Source of the DNA: Bacteroidota bacterium
GTDB taxonomy: Bacteria > Bacteroidota > Bacteroidia > Bacteroidales > Lentimicrobiaceae
DNA length: 64,000 bases
Assembly: GCA_009773455.1 (NCBI GenBank)
Contig: WSXU01000004.1
Location: 89,263 to 153,262 of the forward strand
Direction of reading: 5' to 3'
Both the position numbers and the translations under genes were made by a program. Numbering within the stretch: the first letter of the stretch is position 1; the number at the start of each line of letters is the position of its first letter. The notes beneath the pieces were generated by a model. The model was given only the letters and a program-made list of their open reading frames with translations, made no database searches and was not told the DNA's origin. Below are positions 57,739-64,000 of the stretch, piece by piece.

Positions 57739-57769
57739 TAAGCCTTGATAATCAAGGCTTATTTTTTTT
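57739..57769 (+). terminator. Terminator of tRNA-Val
   Basis: Stem TAAGCCTTGA / TCAAGGCTTA with a 3-nt loop and eight T residues, 11 bp after the tRNA. Confidence 0.9.
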
Positions 57770-57770
57770 A

Positions 57771-57778
57771 TATCTTTG
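57771..57778 (+). promoter_or_regulatory. Candidate -7 box (TATCTTTG) for the alpha-amylase
   Basis: Exact TAnnTTTG directly after the tRNA terminator and 109 bp before the amylase ATG; -33 not at standard spacing. Confidence 0.5.
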
Positions 57779-57887
57779 CGTTACTGAAATCCGGCACGGT
57801 ACCATCCGTCATCGTAATCCGGGAAATTATTTCAGCTTCTGTGCTTTGAAGACTTGTCGTTTCACCCGTTACTTACAACCAAACCCT

Positions 57888-59975
57888 ATGAAAAGGATCG
57901 TTTCAGGAATGCTGCTGCTAATTCTGATTTTCTCAGGTTCAATCACCGTCAGGGCCCAGGCACCTGCCCAGTGCCGGGATGTGATGCTGCAGGCTTTTTA
58001 CTGGGATTCCTACACCGACAGCCGCTGGACAAACCTGCAGGCACATTCCGGCGAAATAGCCTCCGCCTTCAGCCTTGTGTGGCTGCCACCCAGCGGCAAC
58101 TGCCAGAACTCCTTCAGCATGGGTTACCTGCCCATCTGGTGGTTCGACCAGAACAGCGCCTTCGGCACACAGCAGGAACTGATCGGCCTGGTTTCCGCCT
58201 TTAACGGGTACGGGACAAAAGTGATCGCCGATGTGGTGGTCAACCACCGGAACGGCGCCACCAGCTGGACCGACTTCCCGACCGAAACCTACAACGGGAT
58301 CACCTACTCCATGGGCCCTGCGCAGATCTGCAGCACCGACGAGGTAGCCAATGAGCCCGGACAACCCGACCCGACCGGGGCACCCGATACCGGCGAGGAT
58401 TTTAACGGCGGCCGCGACCTGGATCACACCAGTGTCATTGTCAGAAACAACATCAAAGGCTACCTTGATTTCCTGAAGGATGAAATCGGCTACTCGGGCT
58501 GGCGCTATGATTTTACCAAGGGGTTTTCGCCCAACTTTGTGAATGAATACAATGTATCGGCAGGCGCCTATTTCTCGGTGGGCGAGTATTTCGACGGCAG
58601 TTATGACCTGTGCAAGGCCTGGGTAAACGGATGCAGCAACAACTCAACCACCTTCGACTTTCCGCTGAAATTCAGGCTGAATGCCGCCATGTGGAACGGC
58701 GGGATGAACCTGAACGAGCTGGTGTGGCTGATGAACGGCACCACCCCGCAGCCGGCCGGGCTGATCCATCACCCCGACACCAAACGTTATGCCGTCACCT
58801 TCGTGGATAACCACGATACCTACATCACCGGCAACCCCAACCGGTTCAACGGCAATGTGCTCGCCGCCTATGCTTTTCTGATGGGCTCCCCGGGGGTGCC
58901 CTGCGTGCTGCTCGACCACTGGAACAGCAACAGAACAGCCATTTTTCAAATGATCGCCGCCAGGCGTGCGGTTCAGCTGCACAGTGAGTGCAATGTCACG
59001 GTAAACCAGTATTCCGCCAACCTGTATGTTGCCACGGCAACGGGCTTCACCGGAACCCTTATCGTTAAGGTAGGGAGCGGCAGTTACAATGCCCCGGCGG
59101 GTTATACCCTCGCCACCTCTGGCAACGACTATGCCATCTGGATCAAACAGACCTCGGCCAGCGCCCCTGCACTGATGGTAACCCCGGGCGGCGGCACCTA
59201 CTACACCCCCCAGACAGTAACGATGAGCTCCACCGTTGGTTCTGGCATCTTCTACACTACCGACAACAGCACCCCGACCAATGCCTCCACCCCTTATACC
59301 CAGCCCATCGTCATCAACAGCAACACCACACTTAAAGCGGTGGCGTACAATGCTGCCTGGCAGGTCTATTCACCGGTTTCCACCAACAACTATGTGGTGA
59401 GCACCATGCCTTCAACCATCAAAGTCAGGTTTAAGGCACCCACGGGCTGGAATGCCTGCAAGGTTTATTCCTGGGTTGGATCGACTCCACTGTGCGGCGC
59501 CTGGCCCGGCACGGCCATGACGCTTGAAAACGATGGTTTCTATACCTATACCGTTTCGGGTTTCAGCAGCGTACCGATCGGTATTGTCTTCAACAACGGG
59601 GCCACTTCCGGAACGCAGCAGACCATCGATCTTTTCGCCTCCGACAATAAATGCTGGGAAGCCGGCGCACTGGTGGCCGGAAAATACAATGCCAGTGAAG
59701 TCACCTGCCCGACCTCCGTGGGTGTGGGCACGGCTGAATCCGTTCAGTGCAGCGCCTTCCCCAACCCCACCACGGGCAAAGTGCTTATTGAATCGGCCCA
59801 ACCTGTGAGCGACCTGAAGGTATATAACGCCATGGGCAAACTGATCACAATAACCCCGACACAAACCGGCTCCGGCTGGCTGCTCAACCTGGAACAATAT
59901 CCCGATGGGGTGTACCTGGTGTCGTTTAAGGACGGGGATGGAAGTAGCGGGAAGGTGAAGGTGATTAAGAACTAA
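57888..59975 (+). CDS. Secreted GH13 alpha-amylase with C-terminal sorting domain
   Basis: 695 aa from the ATG at 57888, chosen because a signal peptide (MKRIVSGMLLLILIFSGSI to VRAQ) begins there; a TTG 42 bp upstream is rejected. GH13 barrel (about 30-430): DVVVNHR (region I), GWRYDFTKG with nucleophile Asp208, VGEYFDG with acid/base Glu233, and FVDNHDT with Asp310. Then a chitobiase-type Ig-like domain (about 435-515), a starch-binding-like domain (about 520-610: VKVYSWVGS-type, CGAWPGTAM) and a Por sorting domain (FPNPTTGKVLIES to VKVIKN). It should hydrolyse internal alpha-1,4 bonds of starch or glycogen at the cell surface. Its GC content is visibly higher than that of its neighbours. 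Confidence 0.93.
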   Translation: MKRIVSGMLLLILIFSGSITVRAQAPAQCRDVMLQAFYWDSYTDSRWTNLQAHSGEIASAFSLVWLPPSGNCQNSFSMGYLPIWWFDQNSAFGTQQELIGLVSAFNGYGTKVIADVVVNHRNGATSWTDFPTETYNGITYSMGPAQICSTDEVANEPGQPDPTGAPDTGEDFNGGRDLDHTSVIVRNNIKGYLDFLKDEIGYSGWRYDFTKGFSPNFVNEYNVSAGAYFSVGEYFDGSYDLCKAWVNGCSNNSTTFDFPLKFRLNAAMWNGGMNLNELVWLMNGTTPQPAGLIHHPDTKRYAVTFVDNHDTYITGNPNRFNGNVLAAYAFLMGSPGVPCVLLDHWNSNRTAIFQMIAARRAVQLHSECNVTVNQYSANLYVATATGFTGTLIVKVGSGSYNAPAGYTLATSGNDYAIWIKQTSASAPALMVTPGGGTYYTPQTVTMSSTVGSGIFYTTDNSTPTNASTPYTQPIVINSNTTLKAVAYNAAWQVYSPVSTNNYVVSTMPSTIKVRFKAPTGWNACKVYSWVGSTPLCGAWPGTAMTLENDGFYTYTVSGFSSVPIGIVFNNGATSGTQQTIDLFASDNKCWEAGALVAGKYNASEVTCPTSVGVGTAESVQCSAFPNPTTGKVLIESAQPVSDLKVYNAMGKLITITPTQTGSGWLLNLEQYPDGVYLVSFKDGDGSSGKVKVIKN

Positions 59976-60053
59976 ATGACTACCTCTGAAATTGTGCAGT
60001 AAGTTTTATACCTGAAAGAAGACTGATAAAAACTGTCTGAATTTTAGGGGTAC

Positions 60054-60434
60054 TTACATTTGCTTTTCAAACTTGTCAATTATTGTCAAATCAATTACAA
60101 TACCCAATCCAATTCCAATGAAATACATTAGTATATCGCAAGGGTCATAAGTCCTGCCAAGAAATTCAATTTTATAAAGTTGTAATATTTCTACTATTGT
60201 TCCAAAAGCAAAGGTGAATAGTGCACCTATAATTCGGGCCTTATTTACCGGTATGTTCTTTCTTATTGATATTTGCATCAATAAGTACAGATTCATAGGT
60301 AGCAGAATGTCAATTAAATACCCACGAATAAAATATTTGAAAATTCCCTGATAATCAGGGCCAATGACGAAATGTAATAGTCCAACGAATATGGAAATTG
60401 AAACAATTATATAAGAGCTTTTTTTGTTCTTCAT
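60054..60434 (-). CDS. VanZ-like small membrane protein
   Basis: 126 aa from the ATG at 60434 (an in-frame start 39 bp upstream only adds polar residues). Four membrane segments and the closing pattern GTIVEILQLYKIEFLGRTYDPCDILMYFIGIGLGIVIDL resemble VanZ-like proteins, some of which confer low-level teicoplanin resistance; most have unknown roles. AT-rich compared with the amylase beside it. It is the 3'-most gene of the cassette-like array but, unlike the others, has no palindrome between it and the amylase gene. Confidence 0.7.
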   Translation of the reverse strand: MKNKKSSYIIVSISIFVGLLHFVIGPDYQGIFKYFIRGYLIDILLPMNLYLLMQISIRKNIPVNKARIIGALFTFAFGTIVEILQLYKIEFLGRTYDPCDILMYFIGIGLGIVIDLTIIDKFEKQM

Positions 60435-60503
60435 TCTGTCACATTGATGCTCAATAAATTGCTCTTCTATCAATTACTCTGAAGGTTATTATTCTTCTAT
60501 TAT

Positions 60504-60642
60504 GGCACACACCGGTTTTTGGCTTTGCATTCGGTGTGGAAAAACAGGCACTAAAGTTCAAATTTAGCACAAAAGCCAATAGAAACCACAAATGTTCAGC
60601 CCGGAACAAAAGCTACACTGACATAAAACCAATGTGATGTCC
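60504..60642 (-). repeat. attC-like site B (degenerate)
   Basis: Contains CCGGTTTTTGGCTTTGC and TTAGCACAAAAG (60564-60575; same word as 62312-62323 in site D). An internal CACACCG / CGGTGTG stem (60508-60514, 60532-60538) replaces part of the usual fold. Its R''-like box (GTGATGTCC on plus, 60634-60642) matches the expected boundary at only 5 of 7 positions. Confidence 0.55.
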
Positions 60643-60661
60643 AGTGCTGTTTTCTTCAGTA

Positions 60662-61462
60662 TCAGTCGATAATTATTATTTTCTTTATTGCTATGATTTT
60701 ATTTTCTTCTTCCAGCCGGATGAAATATATTCCGCTTTGAAGCGTATCACGGGATAAGGGAACTGTCAGCCCCATAATGTTTTTTACTTGTTTTACGGTC
60801 TGCCCATACGCGTTGCAAATTGTCAGGGTTGCATTTTTAAGATTGTCAACTACTTGAAATGTTGCCGAGGTAATGAAAGGATTGGGAAAGACAGAAAAAA
60901 TACGCTTGGTTGTATTTCCGTTAATACCCAGGACGATTTGTCCCGACTCAATACAGGCATTTGGGGTGCTTTCGTATGCGTAATCTTTTATGGTGAATGA
61001 TGAGGATGATGCCTGTACATCTAGCCGTGCCCAGCCGTAGTATGTGTTTGCCCCCACAATCAGCTTTAGCGCTAAATATTTATTTGATTCTCCCGGCCAG
61101 TGACCTGTGCTTGTTCCCCATGCCATCGTACCGGGGTTACCAGAATCATACCATGTCATGAGTGAGTCACAAATACTAACAGAAGATGATAAAGCCCAGG
61201 GTAAATGTATACCTCCGGCAAAATCCCCGGAATAAGCATTGTTATTTTGAGGTTTACACATCACCCTATCAATCAGATCGAATTGAATTAAAAAGTCAGC
61301 AATAGTGTCATTATTCAAATCTAAAGAATAAGTAGCATTGGGCGTTTCGTCAGTTATATCGGTATATATAATTTGTGAGTATAATTTGCTGTTGAACACA
61401 AATAATATCATAAAACAGCAAAGGGGGGCCATTTTTTTCAGAAATATAATCTTCGTTTTCAT
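60662..61462 (-). CDS. T9SS cargo protein in cassette
   Basis: 266 aa from the ATG at 61462 (an upstream in-frame ATG at 61486 precedes a poor leader). Signal peptide about 1-30. The central part (YTDITDETPNATYSLDLNNDTIADFLIQFD; ALKLIVGANTYYGWARLDVQ) is a beta-rich domain without a known catalytic motif. The last 75 residues are a Por sorting domain (VFPNPFITSATFQV, TLTICNAYGQTV, LQSGIYFIRLEEENKIIAIKKI). AT-rich and delimited by attC-like sites C (upstream) and B (downstream). Function unknown. Confidence 0.8.
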   Translation of the reverse strand: MKTKIIFLKKMAPLCCFMILFVFNSKLYSQIIYTDITDETPNATYSLDLNNDTIADFLIQFDLIDRVMCKPQNNNAYSGDFAGGIHLPWALSSSVSICDSLMTWYDSGNPGTMAWGTSTGHWPGESNKYLALKLIVGANTYYGWARLDVQASSSSFTIKDYAYESTPNACIESGQIVLGINGNTTKRIFSVFPNPFITSATFQVVDNLKNATLTICNAYGQTVKQVKNIMGLTVPLSRDTLQSGIYFIRLEEENKIIAIKKIIIID

Positions 61463-61545
61463 TTTTTTGCCGGTATTGATTATCATGCTACCTCTGCACG
61501 TTTAATTGTAAAGATAATACTGTTGCGTTGCCATTTCAGGATTTA

Positions 61546-61680
61546 GCATTACGGTTTGCGGCTTGGCGAAGTGGCGGATTTTGGAGCACTTCACTTTCAA
61601 TATACCACAAAAGTTGATGCGGGGTAGAATGTTCAATTAACCACTTCAAACACCATTGAGCCAAACGCTTGTTATGGGCA
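61546..61680 (-). repeat. attC-like site C
   Basis: 135-bp imperfect palindrome. Inner stems TTGGC/GCCAA and GAAGTGG/CCACTTC pair exactly, with an extra bulge on one side. The outer R''-like box GTTATGGGCA (61671-61680, plus) pairs with TGCCCATAAC (62273-62282) across the RibD-like gene. The other end reads CGTAATGC on minus. Confidence 0.75.
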
Positions 61681-61686
61681 GTATTT

Positions 61687-62220
61687 CTATTTTCTGTCAT
61701 AGGTTAAGTTTACAACTCCTGTTTCAAATCTTTCAACATTTGTCAAAGTCCAGGTTGTTTCTTTTGCGATGTCTGGAAACAGAGGAATACCTTCTCCAAT
61801 TGTGGTTGGAATTAGCGTCAAAATTATTCTATCCAATAGGTCGTTGTCAAGGAATGATGCAATAAGTTGTCCTCCGCCAATGAGCCAAATATCTTTTTCA
61901 TTTTTTTTCTTCAAGTCATTTACAAAGTCTGTTAAGTTGGTCGTAACGATAAATGTGTCAGGGGTGGTTAATTTGAACTCTTTGTCAGTTGTCACCACGT
62001 AAGAGTTCATCCCAGCATATGGCCAATCCACTCCAAAGCCAAGTATTTCCTTGTAAGTATTCTTGCCCATTATAGTTGTCCCGATAGTGCTTAAAAATTG
62101 TCCATAACCATGGTCAATTTGATTTGGATTTGGTAAGGCGTACAACCAATCTAAACTTCCGTCTTTTCTTGCAATTTTACCGTCAAGTGTAGTCGCTATA
62201 TAAAGTGTCGTCTTGCTCAT
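61687..62220 (-). CDS. RibD C-terminal/dihydrofolate-reductase-like protein in cassette
   Basis: 177 aa. MSKTTLYIATTLDGKIARKDGSLDWL, TTIMGKNTYKEIL, VVTTDKEF, DIWLIGGGQLIASFLDNDLLDRIILTLIPTTIGEGIPLFPD are typical of the RibD-C/DHFR-like reductase family (YyaP/YwjB type), which share the NADPH-binding fold with dihydrofolate reductase. Neither trimethoprim resistance nor riboflavin synthesis can be claimed from sequence. The gene starts 53 bp after attC-like site D and ends 7 bp before site C, the compact layout expected of a cassette. Confidence 0.85.
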   Translation of the reverse strand: MSKTTLYIATTLDGKIARKDGSLDWLYALPNPNQIDHGYGQFLSTIGTTIMGKNTYKEILGFGVDWPYAGMNSYVVTTDKEFKLTTPDTFIVTTNLTDFVNDLKKKNEKDIWLIGGGQLIASFLDNDLLDRIILTLIPTTIGEGIPLFPDIAKETTWTLTNVERFETGVVNLTYDRK

Positions 62221-62272
62221 TTTTTATATTTTATAAGTTTTTATCCTAGTGAACCGGTCTGTCTTTTAACAT

Positions 62273-62410
62273 TGCCCATAACGGTTTTCGGCTTGGCAAT
62301 GTGGCGGATTATTAGCACAAAAGTTCATTAGAAGCTCAACCGTTTGATTAACCACAAAGGTGTCTTAGATAAACGATACCCGCCATTTTGCCATACCAAT
62401 GTTACCTGCA
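62273..62410 (-). repeat. attC-like site D
   Basis: 138-bp imperfect palindrome; inner arms TGGCAATGTGGCGG / CCGCCATTTTGCCA pair at 12 of 14 positions. The region GGTTTTCGGCTTGGC...GGATT matches site C at 26 of 31 positions. The R''-like box (GTTACCTGCA on plus, 62401-62410) pairs with site E's core across the propeller gene. Confidence 0.78.
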
Positions 62411-62439
62411 TGTGGCTTTGTGCATTTCTATTTTGCTTT

Positions 62440-63528
62440 CTATTCTTGATAAAATGTAAATGTTTTCCCATCGTATTTACACAATTCTGTGCTTAAACTT
62501 TTAAACCAAATATTTCCTTCTTTGTCTTTTAAAATTCCAGTACAGAAAAAGTTTGATGCATTGTGCAATACTCCAATTTCAGTTGTGTAATTGATAAATT
62601 TTTTGCCATCATAAAAAGTAACACCATCATTTTTACCGTTATTAAACCAAAGATTTTTGTCATTGTCTTCTAACATTGTAAAAACCCAATCTTTCAATTC
62701 AATTGATGTAAAAGATTTGAATGATTTGCCATCGTAAGTATACAGCATAGGTTTACGTCTTGCGTTAAACCAAACATCGCCATTGCTGGATTGCATCAAT
62801 GGTCGTACCCATTCGATGCTGTCAACATTATAATGATTTAAAGTTTTGCCATCATAGCAGAACAATCCGTCAGTGCCTCTGCCTCCAAACCAAATTTTTC
62901 CCGATTTATCTTCAATTATTGATTCAGGTCCAAAAATTTGCCCATCTGAAATTGCATAACCAGTATTGTTTTGTACACCATCATTCTCGGTGAAATGAGA
63001 ATAATCTTTACCATCAAACTTGTAAATACCTTTTTGATTTCCAAACCAAAAATTTCCCTTGCTATCCTGTAAAATGCAGTTGATAAAATTTTCAATGTGA
63101 GCATACAAGTTGCTACTTGTTTTGATGTAATTCATGTTTCCTATAATTGTTGGAATTGTGATAACAGAAAATATTTCATCCTCATAAGTAGTAATTCCAT
63201 TAGCAGTAGCCAGCCAAATTACTCCCTTATTGTCTTCCAAAATTGAGTTAACATTATTGTGGCTCAATCCATCTTTTTCTGTGTAATGCTTGAATTTATT
63301 TGTTGATGGGTTAAAAACTGTTACACCAATTGAATCACAAAACCAGATATTGCCTTTTTGGTCTTGAGTCATTGATTGGCTTGCTCTGGATTGCATAGTT
63401 GTAACATCTCTAGGTGGAATTTCCACTTGTCTGGTTCTTTGTTCTTGCCCGTTGCAAGAAGTGCAAAAGGTCAATAAAAATGTCAGCCAGAAAAGTTGAA
63501 TTAGTGTCATTTGTATTTTGAAATTCAT
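62440..63528 (-). CDS. Lipoprotein with two-component-regulator-type propeller repeats, in cassette
   Basis: 362 aa; a second in-frame ATG 18 bp later (63510) would give an equally good signal. Lipobox CTSC near residue 25. The mature part holds about seven reg_prop-type repeats (GNIWFCDSIGVTVFNP, GVIWLATANGITTYED, GNFWFGNQKGIYKFDG, GKIWFGGRGTDGLFCYDG, GNIWFKSLSTELCKYDG), as in the sensor part of Bacteroidota hybrid two-component systems, but here without kinase or regulator. It likely folds as a free surface or periplasmic propeller. A TAACTTTG-type -7 box (63533-63540 on minus) almost touches the start codon. Confidence 0.82.
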   Translation of the reverse strand: MNFKIQMTLIQLFWLTFLLTFCTSCNGQEQRTRQVEIPPRDVTTMQSRASQSMTQDQKGNIWFCDSIGVTVFNPSTNKFKHYTEKDGLSHNNVNSILEDNKGVIWLATANGITTYEDEIFSVITIPTIIGNMNYIKTSSNLYAHIENFINCILQDSKGNFWFGNQKGIYKFDGKDYSHFTENDGVQNNTGYAISDGQIFGPESIIEDKSGKIWFGGRGTDGLFCYDGKTLNHYNVDSIEWVRPLMQSSNGDVWFNARRKPMLYTYDGKSFKSFTSIELKDWVFTMLEDNDKNLWFNNGKNDGVTFYDGKKFINYTTEIGVLHNASNFFCTGILKDKEGNIWFKSLSTELCKYDGKTFTFYQE

Positions 63529-63581
63529 TTTCCAAAGTTAAAGTATTACAGTTAGTTTCAGGTAGAAGCTTCCCCAGACAT

Positions 63582-63722
63582 TGCAGGTAACGTTTTGCAG
63601 ATTTGTGATGGGCGGGACTTTCAACACAAATTTTCATATGGAGAACTGAACTTTCGGCTACAACAAAACTGACTGCGGAGCAAGAAACCCCGCCTATTGC
63701 AAATGTGCTTTTAGCGGTAGTG
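63582..63722 (-). repeat. attC-like site E
   Basis: About 140-bp imperfect palindrome. Arms ATTTGTGATGGGCGGG (63601-63616) and CCCGCCTATTGCAAAT pair at 13 of 16 positions. The core end CGTTACCTGCA (minus) is complementary to site D's R''-like box. Its own R''-like box reads TTAGCGGTAG (63711-63720, plus). Confidence 0.75.
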
Positions 63723-63724
63723 CT

Positions 63725-64000
63725 TTATCTCTGCACTATAAACTTAGTGTCCGAAATCTTCATCCCATTTGAATTTATATAACACAGATATGTTCCATTA
63801 CCAAATCCCTGGGTGTCATTTAATATTTCTGTGTAGTTATGGTCAATGGTATACGATTTTACAATTCTTCCTTCTATGTCGTAAATATATACGTTAGCTT
63901 CTTTAATGCTGGAAGGCAAACTATATGCAATTGTTATGTAGTTTCCGGCAGGGTTAGGATAAGGTGTAAGGAAATTATTGTTATCGTAGTTTACATCTTG
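63725..64000 (-). CDS. C-terminal end of a T9SS cargo protein (partial)
   Basis: The minus-strand frame is open from the window edge to the stop at 63725 (about 91 residues). The visible part is a Por sorting domain: FLTPYPNPAGNYITIAYSLP, NVYIYDIEGRIVKSYTI, FGNGTYLCYINSNGMKISDTKFIVQR. The N-terminal part lies beyond 64000, so the body of the protein cannot be described. It ends just before attC-like site E, so it is the gene of a further cassette. Confidence 0.8.
   Translation of the reverse strand, partial: QDVNYDNNNFLTPYPNPAGNYITIAYSLPSSIKEANVYIYDIEGRIVKSYTIDHNYTEILNDTQGFGNGTYLCYINSNGMKISDTKFIVQR

Larger units (their letters stand above)
60513..64000 (-). mobile_element. Integron-like gene-cassette array (no integrase in window)
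   Basis: Units in minus-strand order are: a partial unit (to 63591), 63590-62282, 62281-61552 and 61551-60513. Each has one gene followed by an attC-like imperfect palindrome of about 135-140 bp. In cassettes the R'' box of attC is complementary to the core site at the start of the same cassette. Seen here: unit 63590-62282 has TGCAGGTAAC/GTTACCTGCA (63582-63591 and 62401-62410, 10/10); unit 62281-61552 has TGCCCATAAC/GTTATGGGCA (62273-62282 and 61671-61680, 10/10); unit 61551-60513 is degenerate (5/7). All genes share one orientation, are AT-rich and are unrelated in function. The integrase, if any, lies outside. Confidence 0.75.

Overview
This 64 kb window is a chromosomal segment of a member of the Bacteroidota, probably an environmental Bacteroidales-like lineage; I cannot place it below phylum with confidence. 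Evidence: Por (type IX) secretion C-terminal sorting domains on at least four proteins, an Oar-like TonB-dependent receptor, Bacteroidota-type promoters (TAnnTTTG -7 boxes, several with a TTG about 19 bp upstream), few Shine-Dalgarno signals, and Bacteroidota versions of RpoB/RpoC, DUF349 and MuiA proteins.

Layout. 1-24 kb (+ strand): envelope and secreted proteins (NlpC/P60 hydrolase, TonB-dependent receptor, a translationally coupled NPP phosphodiesterase/PhoD phosphatase pair, MBL-fold hydrolase, S9 peptidase, a cupredoxin/BACON/dockerin-like protein, a T9SS cargo protein, a MuiA-like protein with an inserted receptor-type domain, a MORN-repeat protein, an LpxR-like lipoprotein, a CapA-like protein) mixed with small conserved cytoplasmic proteins. 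24-36 kb (mostly - strand): AsmA-like protein, DUF349 protein, PlpD-like patatin/POTRA/barrel protein, a trans-sulfuration-type PLP enzyme, VOC protein, DUF134 regulator, UPF0316-type membrane protein; then a small membrane protein and an M1 aminopeptidase on +. 38.6-54.1 kb (- strand): the housekeeping block rpsU-xerC-hpf, tRNA-Thr/Tyr/Gly/Thr, tuf, tRNA-Trp, secE, nusG, rplK, rplA, rplJ, rplL, rpoB, rpoC, in the same order known from E. coli for the tRNA-tuf-secE-nusG-rpl-rpo part. 54.2-60 kb: a disrupted GxxExxY gene, DPP-IV, tRNA-Val and a secreted, GC-rich GH13 alpha-amylase.

60-64 kb is the most interesting part: an AT-rich stretch of unrelated genes, all on the - strand (VanZ-like, T9SS cargo, RibD-C/DHFR-like, beta-propeller lipoprotein, a partial T9SS cargo). 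Each of the last four is followed downstream by a related imperfect palindrome of about 135-140 bp. The start of each palindrome is complementary to the boundary sequence at the 5' end of the SAME gene unit, supplied by the end of the preceding palindrome: a 10/10 match for two units and 5/7 for a third. This is the signature of integron gene cassettes with attC sites. No integron integrase is visible in the window, so this looks like a cluster of attC sites lacking a nearby integrase, or part of a larger integron.

The remainder is ordinary chromosome: transcription/translation machinery flanked by envelope and secreted-enzyme genes, with several scattered short perfect palindromes of the REP-like kind.
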